Source: Salminus brasiliensis
Lineage: Eukaryota; Chordata; Actinopteri; Characiformes; Bryconidae
Direction: 5' to 3'
NCBI RefSeq assembly: GCF_030463535.1
Contig: NC_132880.1
Coordinates: forward strand, 26,688,987 to 26,752,986
DNA length: 64,000 nt
Both the position numbers and the translations under genes were made by a program. Below the pieces are notes generated by a model. That model was not told where the DNA came from. It saw nothing but the letters and a program-made list of their open reading frames with translations, and made no database searches. Below, piece after piece: positions 37,491 through 48,449 of the stretch. Position 1 is the first letter of the stretch, and the number at the start of each line of letters is the position of its first letter.

Positions 37491-38629
37491 TTACGCACTT
37501 CTATGTTCTCAAAAAGTCCTCCTGAAGATTCTTACAATACACATCCTGCACAAATAATACTGTTTAGTTGATCTGTTTAATTACTACATAAATACTTAAT
37601 TACCTAAATAACTTAATTAGCCTGTGTCATTAACTTGTTATAAAGATATTCTTCAAAGAATGGAAGTGAGCAAAGCGGTTTTTCAGTGTTTTGAATGATT
37701 TACCACAAAGAATCCTGTCTTTGAAATGATACAACATGTGAACTGTGTTAAATATGATCAGGGACATGAACCAACATTGTCAAAAAGGTTCATTTTAATT
37801 TGAGGTTGACTTTAATGCATCAGTAAGCAAGATGTCAATACTGTGCTGCCCTTTAGGTTTATTTATTGATGTTACTTACACCTAAAAAACATCTCTGTAC
37901 ATGCAAGACTCATTTGGTATATATTATTTCAGCGTGTGGCGTTTATTAATGGTTATTAGATAGGTATTACCAAATACAAAAAAAAGTTACCTAAAACAGT
38001 TACAGCTTAACGTTTATGATTAGCAACATACTGCCCTGCTAACTTTAGTCAGTGTTACATATGTAGTTTTATTAAGCAAATATTTAATGAGCATCAAAAC
38101 TAGGTTTTAGCCAAAACCTGAAGGGGATAAACCAGAGCTACATGTATCTGCAACAAATATTTAGCTGAAAAGAAAATACAATAGTTCATTTTTTGTATTT
38201 TTTTAAGGGTTATTAACAATTTTAGACTGTGCTAGAGTCATTGCTGTTTCACCCTGATTATGTAAAACAAAGAATACACTATGTTTGCTTTAAAGACAAT
38301 AACAGACAATACTAATATGTATTGATAATACAAAAAACACCCCTTCACAATGTGCAAGCAGCTATGGCTACTGGTAAATCCATTCCCCCTCCTGCGGGCT
38401 GTGGCTGTAGAAAAACATTCAAACAAAAGCAATATTTAATAATTTATCATTTAACTAAGGAACTACAAACCAGATTCCAAAAAAGTTGGGACACTAAACA
38501 AATTGTAAATAAAAACTAAATGCAATGATGTGGAGATGGCAAATGTCAATATTTTATTCATAATAGAACATAGATGACAGATCAAAAGTTTAATCTGAGT
38601 AAATGTAACATTTTAAAGGAGAAATACAT

Positions 38630-39180
38630 TTACATTTACATTACATTTACGGCATTTAGCAGACGCTCTTATCCAGAGCGACTTACAAAGTGCTTTGCTA
38701 TTTACCCAAGAAAAGCCTTAGCTAGTTAGAATAGACTAATAATACAAAAGATACCTCTAAGCTTTAGACATTACTAAACACAATACAATAAGGCGACCAT
38801 AGAACTATTCGTCCAAGAACTCTCTGAAGAGGTGGGTCTTCAGTCTTGAAGACAGCGAGTGACTCGGCCGTTCGGACACCCAGGGGCAGCTCGTTCCACC
38901 ACTTTGGTGCCAGGACAGAAAAAAGCCTGGACGCTTGTCTTCCGCGGATTTTGAGGGATGGCGGGTCGAGCCGAGCCGTACTTGAAGCTCGAAGGTCTCT
39001 TGGTGCGGATCGGCTTTTGACCATTGCCATCAGATACAGAGGGGCTGGTCCGTTCTTGGCTTTGTAGGCCAGCGTCAGGGTTTTAAATCTGATGCGGGCA
39101 GCAGCTACAGGAAGCCAGTGGAGAGAACGCAGCAGTGGAGTGACATGGCTAAATTTTAGGACAGTGTAGCACACATACAC
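38630..39180 (-). mobile_element. LINE 3' fragment inside the Tc1-like element
   Basis: A minus-strand ORF (38764-39180) reads HVTPLLRSLHWLPVAA, RIRFKTLTLAYKAKNG and RLFSVLAPKWWNELPL, the typical C-terminal end of a fish non-LTR retrotransposon ORF2. It is followed by the tail 'gtcgctctggataagagcgtctgctaaatgccgtaaatg' and a short 'atgtaa' repeat at 38630-38655. It is heavily 5'-truncated. Confidence 0.75.
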
Positions 39181-39755
39181 TCATGTAGCAGAGGAAGGCA
39201 GGAGTGTCTGTCTTCCCTGGTGTGTGTGTGCCTGTGTGTGTGTGTGTTTGCACACATACACTAGTTTTACAGAGGAAGGCAACTTCTCAGTCCCTGTAAC
39301 TTCTCAGTTTTCCCGTTTCTTTTGGGAGATCCTTTTGCCCTTAGTTGTATTTCCCTTTAGTGTTAAAGAGGTAGCCAGCTCTCCCCTGGCGTCCTTTGTT
39401 TGTTTGTTTCCCACCTTTTGTTTCGCGTAAGACGCGACGTCGCCTTGTTTATTAAACCCACCCCTTTTTAAGTTTCATTTGTTGGCGGCTTTCATAACTG
39501 CCGCTTTGGTGAAGCGGCAGAGCGTCAGTCTTGCGACGCGGCGGCCTGGGTTCGAGTCCCGAGTGGCTTTACTTCTCATTTCCGTTTTACCTGCTCTAAA
39601 ATTGAAAGACTCTGCACTTGGGCCCATTGGTCACGTGATCGTGGTAGCTCACTCAGTAGCGTGCCGGCCCGCCAACACGGCGGCCTGGGTTCAAACTCTG
39701 CTGTAAGTGAGCACCGCATTACAAATTAGGTCAATTGACAACATGATTGGGTATA
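39181..39755 (+). repeat. GC-richer repeat block with two tRNA-like box-B motifs
   Basis: It has a TG-rich run at 39219-39250, then two copies of a box-B-like 'ggcggcctgggttcgagtcc' / 'ggcggcctgggttcaaactc' (about 39540-39560 and 39680-39700), each preceded by a box-A-like stretch. A 'tataaaaag' motif at 39753 lies just before the transposase start and could be its TATA box. The origin of the block is not resolved. Confidence 0.45.
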
Positions 39756-39780
39756 AAAAGAGAGTCTTTCTGAAGCCAAG

Positions 39781-40803
39781 ATGGTAAGAGGATCACCAAT
39801 TCCACCATTGTTGCGCAGAAAGATAGTGCAGCAATACCAGAATGGTGTTACCCAGCGTAAAATAGCAAAGACTTCTAAGTTATCATCATCAACCATGCTT
39901 AACATCATCAAAAGATTCAGAGAATCTGGAACAATCGCTGTGCGTAAGGGTCAAGGCCGTAAAACTCTACTGGATTCTCGTGATCTCCGGGCCCTTAAAC
40001 GTCACTGCACCTCAAACAGGAATGCCACTGTCAAGGAAATAACAGAATGGGCTCAGGAATACTTCCAGAAATCATTGTCAGTGAACACAATCCACTGTGC
40101 CATCCGTCATTGCCAGCTGAAACTCTACAGTGCAAAGAGGAAGCCATTTCTAAACAAGCTCCACAAGCTCAGACGTTTGCCCTGGGCCAGGGGTCTTTTA
40201 AATTGGAGTGTGGCAAAATGGAAGACTGTTCTGTGGTCAGATGAGTCACGATTTGAAGTTCTTTATGGAACACTGGGACGCCATGTCATCCGGACCAGAG
40301 AGGACAAGGATATCCCAAGTTGTTATCAACGCTCCGTTCAGAAGCCTGCATCACTGATGGTATGGGGTTGCATGAGTGCTTGTGGCATGGGCAGCTTGCA
40401 TGTCTGGAAAGGCACCATTAATGCAGAGAACTATGTTCAGGTTCTGGAACAACATATGCTCCCATCTAGACGTCATCTCTTTCAGGGAAGACCCTGCATT
40501 TTTCAACAAGATAATGCCAGACCTCATTCTGCAGCAATCACAACATCATGGCTACGTAGGAGAAGGATCCGGGTACTGAAATGGCCAGCCTGCAGTCCAG
40601 ATCTTTCACCTATAGAGAACGTTTGGCGCATCATAAAGAGGAAGGTGCGACAAAGAAGGCCCAAGACGATTGAACAGTTAGAGGCCTGTATTAGACATGA
40701 ATGGGAGAGCATTCCTATTTCTAAACTTGAGAAACTGGTCTCCTCTGTACCCAGACGTCTGTTGAGAGTTGTAAGAAGAAGGGGGGATGCCACACAGTGG
40801 TAA
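39781..40803 (+). CDS. Tc1-like transposase, intact
   Basis: 340 aa, full length for the family. The N-terminal half is the DNA-binding region: a first helix-turn-helix (about 8-50, LLRRKIVQQYQNG...QRKIAK) and a second (about 60-120). The catalytic triad is D154 (LWSDES), D244 (FQQDNARPH) and E279 ([11 protein letters not shown]), with 34 residues between the last two, i.e. DD34E. SLMVWGCMSA lies at about 191-200. There is no stop or frameshift. Such enzymes cut at the TIRs and insert at TA. With both TIRs intact, this copy could still be autonomous, though the extra internal DNA may lower its efficiency. Its position inside a dead gene copy's intron fits a recent insertion. Confidence 0.92.
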   Translation: MVRGSPIPPLLRRKIVQQYQNGVTQRKIAKTSKLSSSTMLNIIKRFRESGTIAVRKGQGRKTLLDSRDLRALKRHCTSNRNATVKEITEWAQEYFQKSLSVNTIHCAIRHCQLKLYSAKRKPFLNKLHKLRRLPWARGLLNWSVAKWKTVLWSDESRFEVLYGTLGRHVIRTREDKDIPSCYQRSVQKPASLMVWGCMSACGMGSLHVWKGTINAENYVQVLEQHMLPSRRHLFQGRPCIFQQDNARPHSAAITTSWLRRRRIRVLKWPACSPDLSPIENVWRIIKRKVRQRRPKTIEQLEACIRHEWESIPISKLEKLVSSVPRRLLRVVRRRGDATQW

Positions 40804-42163
40804 AAATGGCCTTGTCCCAACTTACGCCATGAAATTTTGAAACAACATATTTTTCCCTTAAAATGATACATTCTCTCAGTTTAAACTTTTGATCTGTGAT
40901 TTGTGTTCTATTCTGAATAAAATATTAGATGTTGGCACCTCCACATCATTGCATTCAGTTTTTATTCACAATTTGTTTAGTGTCCCAACTTTTTTGGAAT
41001 CCGGTTTGTACATATATTTCTAAAGTTGGCAATGTGATTTCTTTATTTTGACAGTCAGTAACATTGTTTTCTCCATGTCGCATTTACCTCTCCTTGCTGT
41101 CTCCGTTTAATGATCTCCAGGTTCTTCAAGAAGGTAGGCTTTATAGATTTAAGCATATCCTGGTGTTCTTTATGCTTCTCCATCACTTCTTTTGATTTTT
41201 TCACCTGATCCCACTCATCATCTGTCTAAGGATTACAGCATTTCAGCATTAAACTCTCCCCAAATACCTAGATACAATTTACATGGTTGGCCTATCTTTA
41301 GGTGTTTAAATAATATTTACCAAACTTGAGTTAGATGTTAGGCTGTAACTCTGACCAAAACTCATAATTTAAAGGTATTTTCAGTTAATGGTTTGTTAAT
41401 AATGTGACCATTCGTATGCCATCAATATCAGACCATGGTGTAAGTTATCATAATTTCTGTCTTAGGTAAGCTGAGATCATTCTCACCATGTCCTCAAAGC
41501 TCTGGCCACGGTAGTAGTACTTGCTGCCTGGAAAATGGGCCCCAAATTCGAACAGGTCTTTCAGGCTGCTGGCAACCAGATGCAGCCGTTCCTCTTCATA
41601 GGCAAACACATTCCCGTCCTCACACACCATAAGAACCAGCTCAGCACTGTCTGCGCTACACGGAAAGTTCTCCAAAACCCCAATTACTTCCATTTTCCTG
41701 TAATCTGGAAGATAGAACTGCTCCCACTCCTCTAAGAGATCAAGTTTCTTTCGGTATGAGGTGTCTTTGAGGGATCCCACCCTGAATTTGTATTTTTCCA
41801 TTTTTTTTAATTTCATCTGAGCCCGGGAATGTTTGCTAACAACACTTCTGATCTTCTCCAGATACGTCTCAGGGTCATCTAATCCAAGAAATGGTTATAT
41901 CAATGACATCCACAAATTCCAGTTACATAGTATTTAAATGTCACGAAGCACCCTGACTTCCCTGTGGAAGGATCTGTACACCTTACCTTTCATCAGATTA
42001 GGAAGAAGAAAATCCCTCGTAATTTGGTCCTGCTTACTAGGTGATGAAAATCAAAAGACAACATTTAGTAAGCATTAAAACTAGATGTAGGGTTTCAGAC
42101 AAAATCAACAGGGTACAGACCAGAGTTACATGCTGAAAGGAAATACAGTAGTATAACATTTTT

Positions 42164-42183
42164 ATAAAAAAAAAAAAAAAAAA
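42164..42183. repeat. Poly(A) tract
   Basis: About 20 consecutive A residues in the 3' flank of copy 2c. Confidence 0.7.
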
Positions 42184-42339
42184 GGTTATTAACAATTTGA
42201 GACTGTGCTGAAGCCACTGCTGTTTCTTCTTAATTAGGTTAAAAAAAGAATGAAATAAAAAACATAATGGATTATGTTTTCTTTGAAGACAATAACAGAC
42301 AATACTGATATGTATCGATAAATAAAAAAAAACAACACT

Positions 42340-43181
42340 TTACAATGTGCGTGCGGCTATGGCTACTGGTACATCCCTTCCCTTCCCTGCGGGCTGCGGC
42401 TGTAGGAAAACATTCAAACAAAAGCAATAAAAAATAATTTAACTAAGGAAATACATATATTTTCTAAAGTTGGCAATGTGATTCCTTTGACAGAAGAAGC
42501 ATAGTGTAAGTTAGCATAATTTCTGTCTTAGGTAAGCTGAGATCATTCTCACCATGTCCTCAAAGCTCTGGCCACGGTAGTAGTACTTGCTGCCTGGAAA
42601 ATGGACCCCAAATTCGAACAGGTCTTTCAGGCTGCTGGCAACCAGATGCAGCCGATCATCTTCATAGGCAAACACATTCCCGTCCTCACACGCCATAAGA
42701 ACCAGCTCAGCACTGTCCGTGCGACACGGAAAGTTCTCCAAAACCCCAATTACTTCCATTTTCCTGTAATCTGGAAGATAGAACTTCTCCCACTTCTCTA
42801 AGAGATCAGGTTTCTTTCGGTATGAGGTGTCTTTGAGGGATCCCACCCTGAATTTGTATTTTTTTAATTTCATCTGAGCCCGGGAATGTTTGCTAACAAC
42901 ACTTCTGATCTTCTCCAGATACGTCTCAGGTTCATCTAATCCAAGAAATGGTAATATCAATGACGTCCACAAATTCCAGTTACATAGTATTTCAATGTCA
43001 CGAAGCACCCTGACTTCCCTGTGGAAGGATCTGTACACCTTACCTTTCATCAGATTAGGAAGAAGAAAATCCCTCGTGATTTGGTCCTGCTTACTAGGTG
43101 ATGAAAATCAAAAGACAACATCAGGACATATTGTGCAGCTGGACTCTACTGTTGTACTGAACACAACTGATCTTACCTCAT
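42340..43181 (-). CDS. Family 2 gene, copy 2c: SUKH-like motif protein lacking one exon
   Basis: Exons are 43177-43181, 43044-43093, 42553-42935 and 42340-42399. About 165 aa if spliced as found. The exon corresponding to 27956-28093 of 2a (charged helix, 46 aa) has been deleted: the intron runs 'ctttgacag' straight into 'aagaagcat', which lie on opposite sides of that exon in 2a. Flanking exons are both phase 0, so the frame is kept. The core exon is also three residues shorter (KKYKF for KKVEKYKF). FYLPDY, CEDGNVFAYEDD and VASSLKDLFEFG remain. The stop is TAA in place of TGA. The promoter is nearly identical to 2a. Splicing on to the 2b 3' exons would restore a 211-aa protein. Confidence 0.7.
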
Positions 43182-43359
43182 GACAGATCCTGTCCAAGAC
43201 AACCTTCCTGAAGAAACACATAGAGCAGGTATTTATATTAACATATATTTGTGCTATAAAAAAACATATAAAACAATTTTAACCCCTTCGTTAATAACCT
43301 TAGCTTCACCTCTGCTACAGGTCCTGGTTAGAGGTTTAAAGTGCTGCTCACGGTTTGTG

Positions 43360-43640
43360 TTGTAAAGCTGGAGGAACAGCGGCGCTCGTGACCGGGACAG
43401 AATGCTCCCCTGTCCTCTAAACTGTGGACGACAGACTGCGGCAGGCGCTCACCTCCACCCACCTACTCACACAACGCAGAGACTGGGCGGAGCTCGGCAG
43501 CAGGCTCGTGTCTCCTTTTCGAATCTCCTCAATAGTTTACATCCCTAAACGGTGTCATTACTCAGTTTAAAGCACCAGAAGTGTGGAAAACAGCCTAAAA
43601 ACACAGCATCAGCTCCTCACTTTCATTTCCGGTTTGGTTT
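43360..43640 (-). promoter_or_regulatory. Promoter region of 2c
   Basis: A near-identical copy of the 2a promoter (GC box and putative non-coding exon included). The IRF-type core of 2a is TTTCATTTCC here (43621-43630), a single-base change that weakens the consensus. Confidence 0.45.
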
Positions 43641-43918
43641 TGACTCTGTAGCGGCGCTTCTTCTTCTTCTTCTGAAGATAAACAAGCGATGAACAAGGTT
43701 GACTAAACATATATGACAGCTCTCAACACAGATAACAACACTGCCATCTATTGTCTAATCCATGGCCTCTAACCATTGGACTGCACATATTGTATGGACA
43801 AAAGTATTGGGACATCTGTTCATTCACTTTACTTTCTTTCAATGGTCCAGGGGAGGCTTTCTACTAGATTTCGGCAGCATTGCTGTGAGGATTTGATTGC
43901 ATTCAAGGGATGTTGGAT

Positions 43919-44190
43919 AGAAGGTAAAGGTAAAGGTGCACGTAATTGTCACTGTACAGCAAAATGCGTCCTCCGCATTTAACCCATCTGGTAGTGAACA
44001 CACACACACATCTGTGTGATTAGGGGCAGTGAGTACACACATACGGTGGGCAGCCAGCTCCAGCACCCAGGGAGCAGAGAGGGTGAAGGGCCTTGCTCAA
44101 GGACCCAATAGTGGCAGCTTGCCAAGCCCTGGAATCGAACCCACAACCCTCTAATTGATATCCCAGCGCGCAAACCGCTGAGCCACCACT
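43919..44190 (-). repeat. tRNA-derived SINE, unit B copy
   Basis: Same SINE and same nested position in the MITE as 29817-30089. Confidence 0.7.
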
Positions 44191-44349
44191 AGATAATCAC
44201 TGGATAATCACTACCCTACCTTGTCCTAAACTCATCCTAAAAGTATTGGCTGGAGCACCATCGTTTCAGAGAACACAGTTCAGGGGGGGTGTTATACCCT
44301 TCTAGCCAACACCTAAGAATGGTGCCAATTGGTTCAGAACATTTTACTT

Positions 44350-47285
44350 GCTCATATAAGATGTTAAACAAAAGGAAACATCATCCATTTTGTAGTTATA
44401 GTTATTATAACTATAAAATTATATAATTAACCACACTTTTAAAATTGTAGGGAAAAAAACTCCTTTGATGGAAACAGGGTCTGTGTACTTAAGACGTATA
44501 AATATTTGTGTGCAAAATGATTATTTTGATAGGTTGTGAATACAAACAATGCTATGTGAAAATGCATGGTGCTCCACTTCCAAATGTAATGTGAGCAATG
44601 ACTTTTGTAGCACTGTTTACCAGAAGAGGACACTGTTGCCCAAATAAGTAATAACTGAATGGATCACATTATGTAACTACAAAACATGTGACAATTATGG
44701 GATATATATATATATAACAAAGAAGTTACCAGCTGTAGTCAAGCATAATCAAAAACAGGAAGTTAAGATTCCTTGGCCACGGCAAGTTAAAAGATACTTT
44801 GGGACTTTTGTCACTGGAGAAATACCCCAGGTGTATGTATATTTATGACACTGACTGTATCGCTGTTACCCTGTATTTTATCCCACATCCCAGAATATAT
44901 TCTGCCCCCCACCCCCCAAAAAAAACAGTTTTTAGAAATCACTGATGGCCCAATATTGTCACGCCATGACGGCTGCATATGTAAATGCACTACATCTATA
45001 AAATGGCCTCTTTGATGTGGTTTATGGATAACAGATGAATTATGGCTTCAGTAAGTTACCTTGCATTTGCTAGCTTCATTAGCCTTGCAGTTGCAGTACT
45101 AGACTAAAGAACAAACCTATAACATAATTATTATGAGATGCTGATGCTGATATTTGCTTAAACACAGCAAATATGAAAATAAACCATGACCGGTCTAACA
45201 GGTTCACGCCCTGCACTGGAAAACAGGCCAATGGCAGCAGACACAGATACCAAAACCATAACCCTGTGAGCAGTAACCACTGAGCCAGCATTGCCACAGG
45301 GCTCATGTGACTAAGCTGACAAAAATGTTTATGAATAACATTTTTTTTTTTATGTCAAAACATTGATCTTAAGCTTAGTAGTTTGAGGACACTGCAGTCG
45401 TGTGAGGTATTCAAAAACAAACATCACTTACACAGAAAAGAAACATGCAGATAAAATATTTCTCCACATGAAAGTGAACTTTTCATTTAAAATCTATAAA
45501 TGGCAAAAAAGACAATCCATGTTATTTTTTTTACACCAAGGACAGTTATTTCAGCACTCAGTTCATGATATAGCCATGACAACATTATAAAAGTAACATA
45601 ATATATACCGTGCATACAGTGCATGATGTTTAAAAGAAACACCTTTGTATTTGCCTCTGTACTCAACAGTTGCATTTGTTCTGAGACAATTCATGTAAAA
45701 AGTGCACAGATTTTAAGACATTTTACACACTTAAGTTTTGCCATAGAAAAACATTTCAAGGTATCACAAGGTTTGGCCCATAGTGCTTCACTGGTGTTTG
45801 TGATTTGTGCTTTCCACATCTAGTCTTGATTCTTGGCTTTTGGCTGTTTCTAGGCTTCTGCTGTATCCCAACATGAAGGCCAGAGTTGTGCCAATGAAAG
45901 TCAAGGTAACCATTTCAGGTGGAGAAACAAGAGAAGAACATTAGTCTCGAACATTATTATTAAGAAAGAGGTGAACTGGTCAACTTAGTGGCCATAAAGG
46001 TACTGGCAGGCCTCATTAGCCCATAACACAACAATTTGCATTGTAATAAATTGCCTCACCTGTATGACAGATCAGAATATACGGACTTAAATACATTTAG
46101 ATAAACATCAGTTTTCTATACTTTTCAGTTCATTCATTTACGTCATTTAATATTCGTTTCAAATTCGACTGCCTCTCTTTTGTGTCACTTGTGTGCTCTG
46201 TTCATTTCTTGTCTATACTAGCCCCTCCTGTTCATTATTGTTCCCACCTGTGCCGCCTCTGTAGCCACGCCACCTTGTTTGACCCAGGTGCCCCTTGTTA
46301 GTCTCTGTAGGAGTACCCCTTTGTTTGAGCATTCCCTCGTCTGTTCTTGTACGTGATCATGTCGGTTTGTGGTCTTGGCAATTGTTTTTGTTTTGTTTTG
46401 TTTTGTTTTGTTTTGTTTGTTTTCTTTGTTAGTTTCAGAGTCTGGTTTGTTCCCTAGTATGTCTCTTTTTGTGTTCTGTTTGTTTGGCTTTGTTTTCCTT
46501 TTAATAAAAGCCTGCGTTTACATCAGCCTCTCTCCAAGCTCTGCACACAGTGACAAAAATTATGTTTAAGTCAGTGTGTAGTTGTTTTCCAACATTCATT
46601 ATAATTACATAATATGAAGATATTATTAACAATATTATACATGGAAATACATTGATGAAACATTCAACTGAAGAGATACAAGAAGTACAGTCACTGCAGT
46701 AGTTGGATTTAACCCTCATTTATTTAGTCTTCATCAGGTAGTTTCATGACACCATAGAGGTCTGACACACCCAAAGCACAGGCACAGGCACATTCAGCAA
46801 CAGGTTTATTATGAGGAAATGAAACAGAGAAACCGTCTTCCACCTAGTTATAGAATGCAGTCAGGCTGCTAACACTGATAATTCCAGTGGTGTATGTACA
46901 TTTCTTGGGTGAGGACAGACTGCTCATACTACCTGATGTTCAACTGACTTACTTGTCTACACATGTGCAAATATACAGTGTTTATAGTGACAAGAAAGAG
47001 TACAGAGGGCAAGAGGGGTCTGAGAGCTATATACCCCTGTACCCCCTTGACCATCCCTGTCCTTGCCCTATCAGTAAAAACAATACATATAAATGTTTAT
47101 CAAATGATTCACTGACCCAAAACAAATGTTTCATCAGAAAATGTCATTTTATTTTTCTTCAGTGGAGTCTTGACCATGCCTTAAAGATGATAAACAGCAT
47201 TTGGCTGATAAACTGGCTGATAAAGTGCTCAAAGTTTAGAAATACTACATGGTCTGGTACAAAATTGGCCTGTTACAAATATGTA
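44350..47285. other. Spacer upstream of 2c, duplicate of unit A
   Basis: Nearly identical to about 30245-33210, with only scattered small indels (for example about 100 bases at 45675-45760 that A lacks). It includes the LTR-like repeat at about 46165-46553. No gene is recognised. Confidence 0.55.
46165..46553 (+). mobile_element. Solo LTR-like repeat, unit B copy
   Basis: Matches 32032-32455, with an expanded 'ttttg' run (46386-46420) and 'ttttaataaaagcc' near the end. The left terminus is eroded. Confidence 0.45.
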
Positions 47286-47353
47286 ACTAGATAATAAGAT
47301 CAAGGTTGCAGCAGAACTTGATCTTTGGCATCAAGCCTTTGACAACAACATTA

Positions 47354-48102
47354 CAGGTCAAAAGTTTTAGAACACCCTCCAATATTTCAGTAGTCCACTG
47401 TCCGTGTTGCATGGCCCACGCAACCCTGCTTTGCTTGTGTTGCCATCTTAGCATTGACTTTCTTACTGCCACTCCACCTGTCAAACCTGCAGCTCCAAGT
47501 CTTCTCCTCACAGTTGAAACTGAGACTTGGTCCAGTGTCATGTGAGCTGCTTATCACACAATGTGTTGACTCTCAGAAACTTGTCCTCTGATGATGTTGT
47601 GGATGTGAGCCTGTCAGACCTCTTCCTGTACCAGACCTCTTTAGTTTTCTCTAGGTTTAAAGAGCTTCTTGGTGTAAGAAACTGTCCTCACAACATTCTG
47701 TCTTCATTTGTAATTTCTCAAAGGACAGAGCAACACTTTTTTGAGGTCAATCTGCCTTCCTTTATTAAGTGTCATCTTTGAGACATTATAATAGGAATCT
47801 GGATGCGGAATGACCTCAAAATACTGCATTCCTACACTGATTTTATGCAGATAAAGGGGTTGTAAATTATAAGCTTGACTAGCAACTTACTAGCTATAAG
47901 TTGTTACACAATGACGTCCCTAAAATGGTTTAAAAATGGTAAATTGTCATTTTTAACTTTTTTAATTCACTTTACACCAGCAGTTTGCTGCCTAACTTTG
48001 TATTTGAGGTCACAGGACTTTGTAGCATTGCAAGTAATTCAATAGACTTATATATCAATAAAAACAATTGAAAATTGGGAGTGTTCTAAAACCTTTGACC
48101 CT
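47354..48102 (-). mobile_element. Tc1-like element, internally deleted
   Basis: The inverted ends 'caggtcaaaagttttagaacaccc' (left) and 'gagtgttctaaaacctttgaccc' (right) are each next to TA. A minus-strand fragment (within 47287-47541) reads VSVSTVRRRLGAAGLTGG and HKQSRVAWAMQHGQWT, the second half of a Tc1 DNA-binding region. The catalytic domain is missing, so it is non-autonomous. Confidence 0.75.
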
Positions 48103-48449
48103 TAGAGTATTCATGTACAAACTGAAAGGAGGTTTGTAGCACATTAAATTCAACATAAATAATTTAAACAAGATGTGTTAAAAGACATGTTAAAATGATA
48201 TATTTCATTCATTTAAATAAATACATTTGAATGTGCATATTTTTAGGAAGCACTGATATTGCAGAAAAATAAAAAAATCATTTGGAAATCTACCATAAGA
48301 ATTTTTTTCACTAGTTTCACTAGTTTTGGCAAGAACTTTGAAACCCAATTTTGCCACATTAAAATTATAATACGGTTATAATACATATTTATATAGAGAG
48401 AGATTGGAGGTCCTAAAAAGCCTGCTTAGGTCCCCAAAGGTCTATAGTG

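Larger units (their letters stand above)
38466..41008 (+). mobile_element. Tc1-like element with intact transposase and nested repeats
   Basis: The terminal inverted repeats read 'caaaccagattccaaaaaagttgggacac' on the left and, inverted, 'gtgtcccaacttttttggaatccggtttg' on the right. TA is duplicated at 38464-38465 and 41009-41010. Copy 2c (about 42450) shows the empty site. The 2543-bp length is above the usual 1.2-1.7 kb because a LINE fragment and tRNA-like, GC-richer DNA sit between the left end and the transposase. Confidence 0.9.
38345..42036 (-). pseudogene. Family 2, copy 2b: 5'-truncated, transposon in last intron
   Basis: Exons matching 2a are present at 41987-42036, 41487-41878, 41088-41225 and 38345-38404, all with intact splice sites and open frames. 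The first exon with the start codon and the promoter are missing: at about 42061 the sequence switches to DNA that normally lies downstream of the gene. The last intron holds a 2.5-kb Tc1-like element. Because its exons are intact and in phase, its last two exons could serve as 3' exons for transcripts started at 2c. Alone it has no start, so I call it a pseudogene or exon donor. Confidence 0.7.
33731..48020. repeat. Tandem duplication unit B
   Basis: It carries 1B, 2b (broken) and 2c. It differs from unit A by the solo LTR (36683-37490), the intact Tc1-like element (38466-41008), a secondary tandem duplication of family 2 (2b/2c junction at about 42061) and the absence of the 22619 element. 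Confidence 0.85.

Noticed and set aside
39540-39700. Possible tRNA genes
   Set aside because: Box-B-like motifs are present but no cloverleaf with matching acceptor stem could be drawn; more likely repeat-derived.
46887-47294. A 135-codon open frame
   Set aside because: The matching region of unit A does not keep the frame and there is no protein motif; a chance ORF in duplicated spacer.
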